Positions 7,164-17,500 are shown, counted from the first letter of the stretch. The stretch: 39,728 nt of DNA from Bacteroidia bacterium (GCA_030596245.1 JAUVKN010000001.1:1-39728), one strand, 5' to 3'. The notes: a model not told the origin generated them from the sequence alone. Translations and numbers: made by a program.

Positions 7164-9803
7164 CTACTGGATGATCACCCGGTGCATCTCCTTTTCACTG
7201 TCAAAAATAATACTAAAGATATAAACACCCGGTACAACATCACCAATTCTTATCCCTGACGAAGCGTTTATTAATGGCTTATGAGCTATCTCTCTTCCGG
7301 TCATGTCGGTCACAACCACCGATGCGTTAACAAATGGCTGCAAAGACTTTATGAAAAAAATATCTTTCCCGGGATTTGGATATATGGTGAACCGGTTCCC
7401 TCCATCTCCAACAAGGGCCATCCCATATCCAAGGGGATATCCTACCCTGATATTCACAGGGATCAGGGTGGAATTGGTGTATCCGTCATTCAGGTAGTAG
7501 CTAAAGAGATCATCGCCCTGGAATCCCTCCACAGGATAATAGTTAAAGCTGCCATTGGGATGTAGATGAAGGGTGCCGTGACCAGGACTGTTCCCAAAAG
7601 AGAGTTCGGCACTCATTTCATTGCCATCGATATCAAAATCGTTGGCCAACAGACCCCCTTCCATTGCGATAGTCAGGTTACCTCCCGGGATTATCTCAAA
7701 GCTATCTGCACGTCCGATTGGCGGAGAATTAAACAGGGGTAGTTCCCTTTTCAAATAAAAAAATGATTGCTTCTTCCTTTCGATGGGTGGTTCATTCTGA
7801 ATCTTCTCATAATCCCAGAAATTCCAGGAATAGGCGTCACTTCGATAGAGCCCCCCAGCTCCAGCCACGGTAACAGCAATGCCATTTGTCAGTGTGTCCT
7901 CCTGCACCATCACTATACCATTACCATCGTGATAGGAGAGGTAATGCATGGCTCTCCTTACAGTTGGAGCCGGGAAATTGATCAGAGTCCATGGGATCCG
8001 GATCTCCAGACTATCGTTAAAAACTGTTACCGCATTGAGCAGCTGGTAAGGGTCATCCGAGCTGGAGATGTTCAATTTCCCGATGTATTGGGTAATATCA
8101 TAGGAGTAATTTGTTTTCCACCTTACGCGGTTCCAGATCCCCACATCACTGCTGGTGGAAACCACCGTATCGATCCTTACCGGGGCTTTAATCCCGTAAA
8201 CGTCATAGGAGGGAATCACAAACAGATCGGTCCTCTCTCCTCCAATGGGAATACTCAGGGCAAACTCTGCCCTCAACGTATCCACACCATCCCCTATGGA
8301 TACCCCATTGGGAAGAATCGATTCTCCAAGATCCCGTGCATAAGTGTCAAAAGCAACCCATAGCGTATCCCCTTGATGCATTTCTGTATCCATATAGAGG
8401 CGAACCCTGAAAAAAGTATAATCGGAAGATATCCTGATTTGTGAAACAGGTTCTCCTGGAAAAGATCCTGATTCCACGAATGGTTCAGGTGGCGGCGCAT
8501 AAGAAAGAATCCCGAAATTCTGTTCCGGAGATGTAATATTATGCCAGAGATGCCGGTACTCTTTGTCAGAATAAGGATTGGTGATCCACGTCTGTTTGAA
8601 CCATTCATCGATGAGTGAGAACTGAATACCGCCGGCACATCCTGATCCAAGGATATTGTCAAGCATCCTGATCGTATACCGGCCCTGCTCTTTTTCGGTA
8701 ATCCCCCCGTGGTGCATGCCTGTGGGGGACAAATGACCGCTGCCCCAGCTGGAAGGAACCCCAAACTCCGCTATCACAAGTGGTATTCCCTCATAGTGCT
8801 TTTTCAGCTCCTTCAGATAACCCAGGTAACCATTCGGACCAATGGAATCTGATTCAACACTGTAATAAGGGTCCTGGATGATGAAGTCGGGATAGTAGGG
8901 ATATGCGTGGTAACCGATAAAGAATCCGCCGGACGAATCGGATACTACCACATTGGCCAGATCAATTTTCTCATCATCTTCATGACTCCCGGCTATATTT
9001 TGTTCTGTGGGATGAACCAGCGGATCCAGGGTAGGCCATGTGGAAATGCCTGCAGGTCGCACTGTACCATAAAGATCCATTTCATAGATCATCAGGCTGT
9101 CAAGCCTCCGGGTAATCCATACCTCGGCAGGGTCCCCTCCACCGGAAAGATGGAAATAAGTGCCCTGGAATTCTGTTTCTCCGGCATGAGCCTGATTGGT
9201 AAGGGCTACTTCAGCAGGAAAGATCTCCCTGCCGATTAGAAATCCAACCACCCAGTTTGAGATGTTTGCGGTATAATTACCATAGGCCTTCCCGAACCGA
9301 TGGCCTATTTCAATATCTCCATGAACAGCGTTTACCACCTCCCTGATTTCATGATCGAACATGGCAGAGAGGTCATATAGATCTTTGGCGGATTCCTGCT
9401 CTTCCAGCCATACCCCCTGAATCAACAGCAAAGGATTACCCGGGTGATCCAGGTTATATTGATACAACTCCTCATAGAACCTGGGATAATGAAGTGTGTA
9501 GATCCGAATGGTATTATATCCGGCTTCTTTGACCAGGTAAAACCAACGCCTGTAATCCTCACGACTCGCAGCCAGTTGTCCGGGCTGAGTTCCAGGAATG
9601 GATACACCCATATTGATACCCTTGATGAATATCGGGATATACTCTTTCCCGTTCCAGATGGCAAATCGGTCATCCTTTATGGTGTAATCTCCTTTAAAGG
9701 AGTCTTCCATTCCTGAGGATACTTTGTGCTGAGAATAAACAGTCGACGAATTTACTCTGATAATCAGGATAATAAGCAATAGCGGAATCTGTTTCAATGT
9801 CAT
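7164..9803 (-). CDS. secreted TIM-barrel glycoside hydrolase with T9SS C-terminal domain
   Basis: The reading frame opens further upstream, but the ATG at 9803 gives a proper signal peptide (MTLKQIPLLLIILIIRV... to about residue 24) and lies just after a -7 promoter box. The product has 879 residues. Residues 40-470 form a clan GH-A-like barrel: FIKGINMGVSIPG (59-71), NTIRIYTLHYPRFYEE (97-112), FLIGREI with E193 as likely acid/base, and VIAEFG with E346 as likely nucleophile. Beta-rich domains follow, including a cadherin/Big_9-type module around 705-795 (LLANDFDIDG... GSFNYYPVEGFQGDD). The final ~75 residues are a type A T9SS sorting domain (YPNP at 808-811, ending in VIIQ). It is first in the operon with the receiver, YaiO, HEAT and GT2 genes, so I infer it trims or remodels the operon's polysaccharide at the cell surface. 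The GH family number is not assigned. Confidence 0.75.
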   Translation of the reverse strand: MTLKQIPLLLIILIIRVNSSTVYSQHKVSSGMEDSFKGDYTIKDDRFAIWNGKEYIPIFIKGINMGVSIPGTQPGQLAASREDYRRWFYLVKEAGYNTIRIYTLHYPRFYEELYQYNLDHPGNPLLLIQGVWLEEQESAKDLYDLSAMFDHEIREVVNAVHGDIEIGHRFGKAYGNYTANISNWVVGFLIGREIFPAEVALTNQAHAGETEFQGTYFHLSGGGDPAEVWITRRLDSLMIYEMDLYGTVRPAGISTWPTLDPLVHPTEQNIAGSHEDDEKIDLANVVVSDSSGGFFIGYHAYPYYPDFIIQDPYYSVESDSIGPNGYLGYLKELKKHYEGIPLVIAEFGVPSSWGSGHLSPTGMHHGGITEKEQGRYTIRMLDNILGSGCAGGIQFSLIDEWFKQTWITNPYSDKEYRHLWHNITSPEQNFGILSYAPPPEPFVESGSFPGEPVSQIRISSDYTFFRVRLYMDTEMHQGDTLWVAFDTYARDLGESILPNGVSIGDGVDTLRAEFALSIPIGGERTDLFVIPSYDVYGIKAPVRIDTVVSTSSDVGIWNRVRWKTNYSYDITQYIGKLNISSSDDPYQLLNAVTVFNDSLEIRIPWTLINFPAPTVRRAMHYLSYHDGNGIVMVQEDTLTNGIAVTVAGAGGLYRSDAYSWNFWDYEKIQNEPPIERKKQSFFYLKRELPLFNSPPIGRADSFEIIPGGNLTIAMEGGLLANDFDIDGNEMSAELSFGNSPGHGTLHLHPNGSFNYYPVEGFQGDDLFSYYLNDGYTNSTLIPVNIRVGYPLGYGMALVGDGGNRFTIYPNPGKDIFFIKSLQPFVNASVVVTDMTGREIAHKPLINASSGIRIGDVVPGVYIFSIIFDSEKEMHRVIIQ

Positions 9804-9840
9804 ATTGATCAAACAGTGATGGCAAGAAAAGTTTGTTGAA

Positions 9841-9848
9841 CAAATGTA
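9841..9848 (-). promoter_or_regulatory. candidate -7 box (TACATTTG) for the GH-RR-YaiO-HEAT-GT2 operon
   Basis: The minus strand reads TACATTTG, matching the Bacteroidota -7 consensus TAnnTTTG. It lies 37 bases before the ATG at 9803 and inside the 85-bp gap to the aspartokinase gene. No -33 TTTG at the usual spacing is obvious; a TTG with a 15-bp spacer is present. If used, this box rules out the longer ORF start at 9884. Confidence 0.4.
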
Positions 9849-9888
9849 AGAAAATTGGTCCAGCAACCCTGATAAAATTTTCAACGAT

Positions 9889-11154
9889 TTATCCCAGGTC
9901 CCTGATCAGAAGCTCAATGTTCTGGACGCCCCGCTGTTCTAAAATCAACTCTTTGTTGATCATGACCCTTTCGATGGTGGAGTGGTCGAAGTATCGAATG
10001 GTGACAAGCTCCAGCCCCGTCTGGTAAGCCACCTTATATTTCTCCTCCAGTTCATCCACCACCAGCCTCAGTTTCCGCTTGTTATTGTTTACGATAATTT
10101 GAAAACTGATGGCTGAATTTTGCATCATGTTGATCTTCAGTCCGTGCTTATTAAGGATTCCGAAGATCTCCTCCAGGTTGTCCTCGTTGATAAAGGAGAA
10201 ATCGAGCGGTGAGGTACGGATCAATACCTGATCCATTTTAAAAATGAAGGATGGCGTCAGCTTGTCATAGGAGAGGTTCCCCACCAGTGTTCCGGGCGCC
10301 TCCGGATCCACAAAGGATTTTACATGCAGGTTGATGTTTTTATTCTGTAGTGGTTTTATGGTTTTCGGATGAATGACGCTGGTCCCAAAATAGGCAAGTT
10401 CGATGGCATCCAGGTATGACAGCTTCTCCAGCAGTATGGTATCATCGAAATATTTGGGATCTGCATTGAGCACCCCCGGCACATCTTTCCATATGGTTAC
10501 ACTTTTTGCCCTCAGCATAAAGGCCAGTATGGCTGCTGTGTAATCCGATCCCTCCCTTCCCAGGGAGGTGGTCTGGTCATTGATGGTGGAAGCCAGGAAG
10601 CCCTGGGTAATCAGGATCCGCTCGCCATTGAAGGTAAATTGCTCATTGACCAGGTGGGAAGAGAGTTCCCAGTCCACACGCGCTTCACGCCAGTTGTTGT
10701 CGGTTTTTAGTGCCCGGCGGATATCCATCCACCTGGTTGCAACACCCGATTTATTCAGAAAATGGCTGATGATGGTGGTGGAGAGCAACTCCCCGTAACA
10801 GATCAACTGATCATAATCGTAGTCATAATTCAGGGTGGGCTCCTTGGTTAGTCGGTCGAAGAGCTCCTCAAACACCTCGTTCACATTAGCAAATACCAGG
10901 TGATCTTTATCTTCAAAGAGTCCATTCACGATATCCAGGTGGTAGGCCTTTAACTGTTTATACTCATCCCGGAGGTCTTCCTCTCTCTTACCTGCATAGC
11001 ATTCGATGATCCGCTCAAGGGAATTGGTGGTTTTCCCCATGGCAGAAACCACCACCACGATCTCTTCATTCTGGAAACGTTGAAGAATTTCAACAATATT
11101 CTTCACTGCGCCTGCACTTTTTACAGAAGCGCCACCAAATTTGAATACAAACAT
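9889..11154 (-). CDS. lysC: aspartate kinase (monofunctional)
   Basis: This enzyme phosphorylates L-aspartate, the first step to lysine/meso-DAP, threonine and methionine. The 421-residue cytoplasmic protein starts with the kinase signature KFGGASV (5-11), has VVVVSAMGKTTNSLE near 33-47 and the substrate/ATP motif TSLGREGSDYTAA near residues 205-217. The last ~120 residues carry the regulatory ACT region (VLIRTSPLDFSFINEDNLEEI onward). There is no fused homoserine dehydrogenase domain. GSDYTAA has Tyr where many family members have Thr. It is transcribed divergently from the cyclophilin-like gene across 67 bp. DAP from this route would feed MurE, encoded later in the window. The assignment to lysC rather than another isozyme is approximate. 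Confidence 0.88.
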   Translation of the reverse strand: MFVFKFGGASVKSAGAVKNIVEILQRFQNEEIVVVVSAMGKTTNSLERIIECYAGKREEDLRDEYKQLKAYHLDIVNGLFEDKDHLVFANVNEVFEELFDRLTKEPTLNYDYDYDQLICYGELLSTTIISHFLNKSGVATRWMDIRRALKTDNNWREARVDWELSSHLVNEQFTFNGERILITQGFLASTINDQTTSLGREGSDYTAAILAFMLRAKSVTIWKDVPGVLNADPKYFDDTILLEKLSYLDAIELAYFGTSVIHPKTIKPLQNKNINLHVKSFVDPEAPGTLVGNLSYDKLTPSFIFKMDQVLIRTSPLDFSFINEDNLEEIFGILNKHGLKINMMQNSAISFQIIVNNNKRKLRLVVDELEEKYKVAYQTGLELVTIRYFDHSTIERVMINKELILEQRGVQNIELLIRDLG

Positions 11155-11186
11155 TCTGATACGGTTTTAATTCGTAAATTGAGGCT

Positions 11187-11194
11187 CAAAATTA
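11187..11194 (-). promoter_or_regulatory. candidate -7 box (TAATTTTG) for aspartate kinase
   Basis: The minus strand reads TAATTTTG, a full TAnnTTTG match, 32 bases before the aspartokinase ATG in the 67-bp divergent gap. No convincing -33 element is seen. Confidence 0.35.
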
Positions 11195-11221
11195 ATCATA
11201 GCAAAGATCTTAAAAAAACAG

Positions 11222-11593
11222 ATGAAGGTAATAATCAGTTTTGCTACTTACCAGGTTGAAGCGGAATTGTATGATACGCCCACAGGCCGGTCTATTTATG
11301 CAGCATTGCCCATTCAACGGAATGTAAACCGTTGGGGTGATGAAATCGATTTCGAGATCCCTGTTCAATCGACCCTGGAAGCAGATGCAAAGGCAGAGGT
11401 CTCTGTGGGAGAGCTGGCGTACTGGCCCAATATGCCCGCCTTCTGCATTTTCTTTGGTGCAACCCCGGTTAGCACAGGAAACACACCGGTGGCAGCAAGC
11501 CCGGTAAACGTGTTCGGGAAACTTTCAAAGATCGATTTAGAGAAACTCCGACGGATCCCTGACGGTGAGAATGTGGCTGTAGAGGTTGGTTAA
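11222..11593 (+). CDS. cyclophilin-like fold protein (TM1367-type family)
   Basis: The 123-residue protein resembles the small cyclophilin-like family typified by TM1367. It has the family landmarks NRWGDEIDFEIPV (36-48), VGELAYWPNMPAFCIFFGATPVS (62-84) and a C-terminal GKLSKIDLEKLRRIPDGENVAVEV. Members adopt a cyclophilin fold, but prolyl isomerase activity and substrates are not established. No signal peptide is present, so it is cytoplasmic. It is a single gene in its own transcription unit. Its stop codon shares the TTAA palindrome with the stop of the convergent glycerate kinase gene, so both genes end on the same four bases and no terminator separates them. Confidence 0.78.
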   Translation: MKVIISFATYQVEAELYDTPTGRSIYAALPIQRNVNRWGDEIDFEIPVQSTLEADAKAEVSVGELAYWPNMPAFCIFFGATPVSTGNTPVAASPVNVFGKLSKIDLEKLRRIPDGENVAVEVG

Positions 11594-12723
11594 AGCTCAA
11601 GTCTGATCATCCGTGCTATCCGCTCCCCGGTCCTTTTCAGCAGCTCCCCGGCATGCCTGATGGCAAAGTCCAGTTCAGATGGTTTTTCCAGAATGGGCAG
11701 GATTACATTAAATCCCATCTGGTACAACACCTCACTCCCCTCCTCCAGGGTCCCGGCAATTCCTATCACCGGTTTCCCATGTTTTTGGGCCAGTTGAGCC
11801 ACACCAAATGGAGTCTTCCCAAACTGGGTCTGACCATCCATTTTTCCCTCTCCGGTAATCACCAGATCGGCTTGCATGATTTTCTCTTCAAGACCCACTG
11901 TCTCCGCAATCATATCGAAACCCTTCATCAACCTGGCTCCCAGAAAAGCCATCAATCCGGCTCCCAGTCCACCTGCAGCACCCGCACCGGGCACATGTGA
12001 TATCTCTTTTCCCAATTGTTGCCTGATGAGCTCTGCAAAATGTTCCAGGTTATGATCCAGTTTTTTTACCATATCCCTGTCAGCTCCCTTCTGGGGTCCA
12101 TAGATTGCCGAAGCACCTTCGGGGCCGGTCAACGGATTGGAAACATCACATGCCACCAAAATATCCAAATCTGCAATTCTGGGATCCAGACCCTCCATGT
12201 GGATCCTTTCCACATCACCCAGAGCTCCACCTCCAGGTCCGGATGAGATCTCTCTGCCGCAGGTAAACTTTACCCCCAGAGCCTCCGCCATTCCCGCTCC
12301 TCCATCATTGGTGGCACTGCCTCCAATCCCAAGCAAGAGCTTTTTACAACCCCTTTCCATGGCATTTTTTATCAGCTCACCGGTGCCAAAAGTTGAAGTC
12401 ACCCAGGGATCTCTTTCTCCAGGTATTAACAACTCAATCCCCGAGGCAGCTGCCATCTCTATGACAGCAGTGGAACCATCTCCGGTGATCCCATAAAAAG
12501 AGTTGATCTCACGCATTAATGGATCTTTTACAATCCACTCAATCCGTTTTCCACCTGTGGCATCTATGACCGATTCCACAGTTCCCTCTCCACCATCAGC
12601 CATAGGCGCAATCTGAAAATCGGTTTCGGGCATGATTCTCTCTATCCCCCGTCTGAGGGATATGGCTACCTGACGGGCACTCATACAGTCCTTAAAAGCA
12701 TCGGATGCAAGTAAAATATTCAT
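11590..12723 (-). CDS. glycerate kinase (GarK/GlxK family)
   Basis: The 377-residue product matches the bacterial glycerate 2-kinase family (PF02595). It begins MNILLASDAFKDCMSARQVA and has MADGGEGTVES (41-51), GTGELIKNAMERGCKKLLLGIGGSATNDGGAG in the middle, and PGAGAAGGLGAG and ITGEGKMDGQT further on. The length is normal for the family. It converts D-glycerate to 2- or 3-phosphoglycerate; which product cannot be told here. It is divergent from the lactate permease, with 94 bp between the two starts. Co-location of glycerate and lactate/glycolate use is plausible but not shown. Confidence 0.88.
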   Translation of the reverse strand: MNILLASDAFKDCMSARQVAISLRRGIERIMPETDFQIAPMADGGEGTVESVIDATGGKRIEWIVKDPLMREINSFYGITGDGSTAVIEMAAASGIELLIPGERDPWVTSTFGTGELIKNAMERGCKKLLLGIGGSATNDGGAGMAEALGVKFTCGREISSGPGGGALGDVERIHMEGLDPRIADLDILVACDVSNPLTGPEGASAIYGPQKGADRDMVKKLDHNLEHFAELIRQQLGKEISHVPGAGAAGGLGAGLMAFLGARLMKGFDMIAETVGLEEKIMQADLVITGEGKMDGQTQFGKTPFGVAQLAQKHGKPVIGIAGTLEEGSEVLYQMGFNVILPILEKPSELDFAIRHAGELLKRTGERIARMIRLEL

Positions 12724-12817
12724 GTTTTTTGCATTGGGATGAGCAATAAAATTAACATAATCAACACAGATTTAAATATTTTGAATACTTTAATCTCATC
12801 AACTAAAATCACACAAC

Positions 12818-14500
12818 ATGTCTGTAGGAGTTCTGGCCCTTCTCGCCTCGCTGCCCATTGTCTCTATTTTTGTCTTTATGGTAGGATTCCGATGGCCTGC
12901 CACCAAAGCCATGCCTGTGGCCTTTGCCATCGCTCTTATTCTTGCCTTAATGGTGTGGAAAACTCCTGTCAACTGGATTCTCGCCTCTTCGATCAATGGC
13001 CTGGTGATCGCCTTTAAGATCCTGTTCATAGTCTTCGGGGCCCTGCTGGTCCTTTTCACCATGCGAGAGAGTGGAGCCATTGAAACCATTAACAGGGGAT
13101 TTACCAGCATCTCAACCGATAAAAGGGTTCAGGCCATCATCATTGCCTGGTTGTTTGGAGGGTTTATTGAAGGGGCGGCCGGCTTCGGAACCCCAGCTGC
13201 ACTGGCCGCTCCACTCTTGCTTTCCCTCGGTTTCCCGGCACTTGCTGCAGTCATGGTGGCACTGATCGCCAATGTGACGCCAGTCTCCTTCGGGGCTGTA
13301 GGTACACCCACTCTCATTGGGGTCCAGTCATCTTTGGATATCCCTTCAATACAGCAGTCTATTGCTGAATCCGGACTAACCTATACAGAATATATACAAC
13401 AGATCGGGGTCTGGACTGCAGCACAACATGCCTTACCCGGATTGATCCTTCCCCTGATCATGGTGGCCATGATGACCCGGTTTTTCGGGAAGAATAGAAG
13501 CATAAAGGAGGGCTTAGCCATTTGGCCTTACGCCCTGTTTGCCGGATTCTGTTTTGTGGGTCCATATCTGCTGGTGGCCATTTTCCTTGGGCCAGAATTT
13601 CCCTCTTTACTGGGCGGACTTCTTGGGCTGGCCATCCTGATTCCAGCCACCAAAGCCGGATTCCTGGTGCCAAAGAAAACCTGGGATTTCCCTGACAAGA
13701 GTTCGTGGGAAAAGAACTGGGTGGGTTCCATCAGCATGGATAGCCAGTCAAATACGGGAAAGATCTCAATGTTTAAAGCCTGGTCCCCCTATATGATCAT
13801 TGGGTTGTTGCTGGTCCTTACCAGGGTCAGGTCGCTGCCTTTTGGTAATTGGATAAAATCTGCCAGCGTAGGGTATTCCGACCTGTTTGGAACCACCGTA
13901 AACGGCACTGTTGATCCGCTCTACAATCCTGGAATCATGCCTTTTATTCTTGTGGCGCTCTTATGCATACCCCTTTTCGGCATGAAAGGTAAACAGGTAG
14001 GCGCAGCATGGTCAGAAGCGATCAGGAGAATGAAAAGTCCGCTTATTGCCCTGGTGTTTGCCGTGCCCATGGTACGGATCATGATGCAATCGGGCAACAA
14101 TCCGGATGATATCGTGGGTATGCCCATCGCAATGGCCACAGCCATGACCAGCATTTTCCAGGGAGCATGGCCATTGATAGACTCTTTTGTGGGGGCTCTG
14201 GGTTCTTTTATGTCGGGTTCCAATACAGTATCCAATATGTTGTTTTCACTGTTCCAGTATTCCATTGCCGATCAGCTGGGAATTTCCACCATCCTTATTG
14301 TTAGCCTTCAGAATATTGGAGGGGCCATGGGCAACATGATCTGCGTACATAATGTGATTGCAGCATGTGCGACGGTGGGCCTTGTTGGTGTGGAGGGCCT
14401 CCTGATCAAACGAAACCTGATCCCCATGTCGCTGGTAGGTTTGATTGTTGGCATTATAGGAGTGATTCTGGTTTATACAATAGGATCGGGAATCATGTAA
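12818..14500 (+). CDS. lldP: L-lactate permease family transporter
   Basis: The 560-residue polytopic membrane protein belongs to the LctP/LldP family, which imports lactate and, in some members, glycolate with protons. It has about a dozen hydrophobic helices and the family regions WLFGGFIEGAAGFGTPAALAAPLL (116-139), NVTPVSFGAVGTPTLIGVQ (151-169) and SFMSGSNTVSNMLFSLFQYS near 465-484. The length is typical. The AT-rich upstream gap shows no full TAnnTTTG box. A 39-bp gap separates it from mfd, which has its own promoter candidate. Whether the substrate is lactate or glycolate is not decided by sequence. Confidence 0.85.
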   Translation: MSVGVLALLASLPIVSIFVFMVGFRWPATKAMPVAFAIALILALMVWKTPVNWILASSINGLVIAFKILFIVFGALLVLFTMRESGAIETINRGFTSISTDKRVQAIIIAWLFGGFIEGAAGFGTPAALAAPLLLSLGFPALAAVMVALIANVTPVSFGAVGTPTLIGVQSSLDIPSIQQSIAESGLTYTEYIQQIGVWTAAQHALPGLILPLIMVAMMTRFFGKNRSIKEGLAIWPYALFAGFCFVGPYLLVAIFLGPEFPSLLGGLLGLAILIPATKAGFLVPKKTWDFPDKSSWEKNWVGSISMDSQSNTGKISMFKAWSPYMIIGLLLVLTRVRSLPFGNWIKSASVGYSDLFGTTVNGTVDPLYNPGIMPFILVALLCIPLFGMKGKQVGAAWSEAIRRMKSPLIALVFAVPMVRIMMQSGNNPDDIVGMPIAMATAMTSIFQGAWPLIDSFVGALGSFMSGSNTVSNMLFSLFQYSIADQLGISTILIVSLQNIGGAMGNMICVHNVIAACATVGLVGVEGLLIKRNLIPMSLVGLIVGIIGVILVYTIGSGIM

Positions 14501-14518
14501 AGATTTCTTGATTTTTGC

Positions 14519-14526
14519 TATGTTTG
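14519..14526 (+). promoter_or_regulatory. candidate -7 box (TATGTTTG) for mfd-coaX-OMP-TPR
   Basis: TATGTTTG is an exact match to the Bacteroidota -7 consensus TAnnTTTG, 13 bases before the mfd ATG and 18 bases after the permease stop. A -33 TTTG at normal spacing is not apparent. It would give a very short leader. Confidence 0.45.
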
Positions 14527-14539
14527 CGCTTGAGAAATC

Positions 14540-17500
14540 ATGATCAGGAACCCATACCCATCTCATCCTCTTTTTCCCGGACTGACAGAATCACTTAAGG
14601 AGACAGCGTGCCAGGTTCAGTACCTTGACGGGCTTTCCGGCTCTTCCAGGTCTACCCTGATCCATGCCTGCCTGAATGAATTGAAGGGACCACACCTGAT
14701 CCTGTTTCACGATAAGGAGGAAGCTGCCTATTTCTATACCGATCTGGTCACTCTTGAGGGAACACCGGACAGGACCCTGTTCTTTCCCTCCTCCTATAAA
14801 AGATCGGTTCAGTACCAACAGACCGATGAAGCCAATATCATTACCCGGACCCAGACTCTCAGGCGCCTGACGGAGCGGAGGGTGGCAAGCTTTATCATCT
14901 CCTACGCAGAAGCCCTGGTGGAATCTGTGGTGACCCGGCGACAGCTGGGGGAGACCACCCTTGAAGTAAAACAGGGGGAGAAAATCGACATGGCTTTCCT
15001 GGAGGAAGTGTTAGAGACCTATGGATTTCAACTGGTTGAGTTTGTGTATGAACCCGGACAATACTCCATCAGGGGAGGCATCGCAGATGTATTTTCCTAT
15101 GCTTCCAGTCACCCTTGTCGCATCGACTTCTTTGATGATGAAGTGGATTCTATCCGGATCTTTGATACAGATACCCAGCGATCCCTGGAGACGGTAAAAA
15201 AGGTGAACATCATTCCCAACATCCAATGGGAAAATGAGATGGGAGAGAAACGCATCTCATTTCTGGACTACATTCCTGCAGGGACAACCCTGTGGATGGA
15301 TCATCCAGACCTGATAACCGACCACATTCAATCCCTGTACGACCGGACAGAATTGGAGACCGATGCAGAAATGAAGATCGACAAATCAAAATTCCTTAAG
15401 TCAGGCCAAGAGATCAAAGCGCAGATGGGGCAATTTGGACAGGTGATCTTCGGAATGGTCAACCAGGGAAAAGAGTATAGTTCCTGGAGTTTCCGGACCT
15501 CTCCACAACCCGCTTTTCAAAAGAATTTTGAGATGCTCACCTCTCATATGAAGGAGCGTACTGCCGAAGGATATACCAATTATATCCTCTCCGATAATGA
15601 GAAACAACTGGAGCGACTACGTGCCATTTTTGAAGAGATTGATCCGGAATTGCAGTACCAGGCCATCTCCAATACCATTCATGAGGGTTACCTGGATCAC
15701 GACCTGAAATTATCATTCTATACCGACCATCAAATCTTTGAACGGTACCACAAATTCAGGTTCCATGATCGGTTCAGCAGGAGAGAATCTGTATCGGTCA
15801 AAGAATTGATCGGCCTCAACCCTGGTGATTATGTGGTGCATGTGGATCATGGTATCGGAGTTTTTGGGGGACTTGAAAAGATCGATGTGAACGGGAAAAT
15901 CCAGGAGGCCATTAAACTGGTGTACAAAGACCAGGATGTGCTCTACGTCAACATCCACTCCCTGCATCGCATCTCCAAATACAAGGGAAAAGAGTCAGGA
16001 CCGCCCAAAATCTATAAGCTTGGGACCGGTGCATGGCAGAAGCTGAAAAACAATACCAAAAAGAAGGTACAGGACATTGCCCGGGAGCTGATCCTGTTGT
16101 ATGCCCGAAGAAAGGATCAGAAAGGATTTGCATTTTCGCAGGACACCTACCTGCAGCAAGAACTGGAATCTTCTTTTATATATGAAGATACGCCAGATCA
16201 ATTAAAGGCTACCGCAGATGTGAAGAGTGGAATGGAAGCGAAATTTCCCATGGATCGGCTGGTATGCGGGGATGTGGGTTTCGGCAAGACCGAAGTTGCC
16301 ATACGGGCAGCTTTTAAGGCTGTCACCGACAGCAAACAGGTGGCAATACTGGTCCCCACCACCATACTGGCTTTCCAGCACTACAACACCTTTAAGGAGA
16401 GGCTGAAAAGATTCCCCTGCAGTGTGGATTACCTGAGCAGATTTCGAAGTTATGCCGATCAGAAACGCATTGTTACGAAACTTATTGAAGGTGAGATCGA
16501 CATTATTATCGGAACCCATAAGCTGGTAAGCAAAGATATCGCTTTCAAGGACCTGGGATTACTCATCATTGATGAGGAACAAAAGTTCGGGGTAAGTGTG
16601 AAGGAGAAACTGAAGCAGCTGAAACTGAATGTGGACACCCTTACCCTGACAGCCACTCCCATTCCCAGAACCCTTCAATTCTCGCTGATGGGATCCAGGG
16701 ACCTCTCCATCATCAATACACCACCACCCAACCGTCACCCCATCATCACCGAACTGCATCCCTTCAATGAGGATATCATCAAAGAGGCCATTGAATATGA
16801 GGTGAGCCGTGGTGGACAAGTTTTCTTTATTCACAACCGGGTACAAAATATACTGGAAATCAAGGATATAGTAGATCGCTTGCTGCCCGATGTCCGGTCG
16901 GTGGCAGCCCACGGTCAGATGGAGGGAAAGAAGCTGGAGTCGGTCATACTTGATTTTATGCAGGGAGATTATGATGTACTGATTGCCACCACCATCGTCG
17001 AATCGGGACTGGACATCCCCAATGCCAACACAATAATTATCAACAACGGACAGCACTTTGGACTAAGTGACTTGCACCAGCTCAGGGGACGTGTGGGCCG
17101 GTCCAACAAAAAAGCCTTCTGCTACATTTTTGCACCTCCTGTTACCCTCCTCTCATCTGAAGCCAGAAGAAGACTGAAAGCTGTGGAGGAGTTTTCAGCG
17201 CTGGGGAGCGGATTAAACATTGCTTTACAGGATCTGGATATCCGTGGTGCCGGCAACCTCCTGGGCGCGGAACAGAGTGGTTTTATTGCAGATATAGGGT
17301 TTTATGCGTACAACAGGATCCTCAATGAGGCCATCCTTGAACTGAAAGAGACCGAATTTAGTGATCTATATGAAAAACCCGTTGAATCGACCTTGGATGA
17401 AGAGGTGCTTCTTCCTGATTGTCATATCGATACAGACCTTGAATTGCTGTTTCCTGATAGCTATGTTTCTAACATCAGTGAACGGGTGGAACTCTACAGG

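Noticed and set aside
9804..9884. Upstream extension of the glycoside hydrolase ORF (27 residues)
   Set aside because: The extension would precede the signal peptide and would lie upstream of the candidate promoter box.
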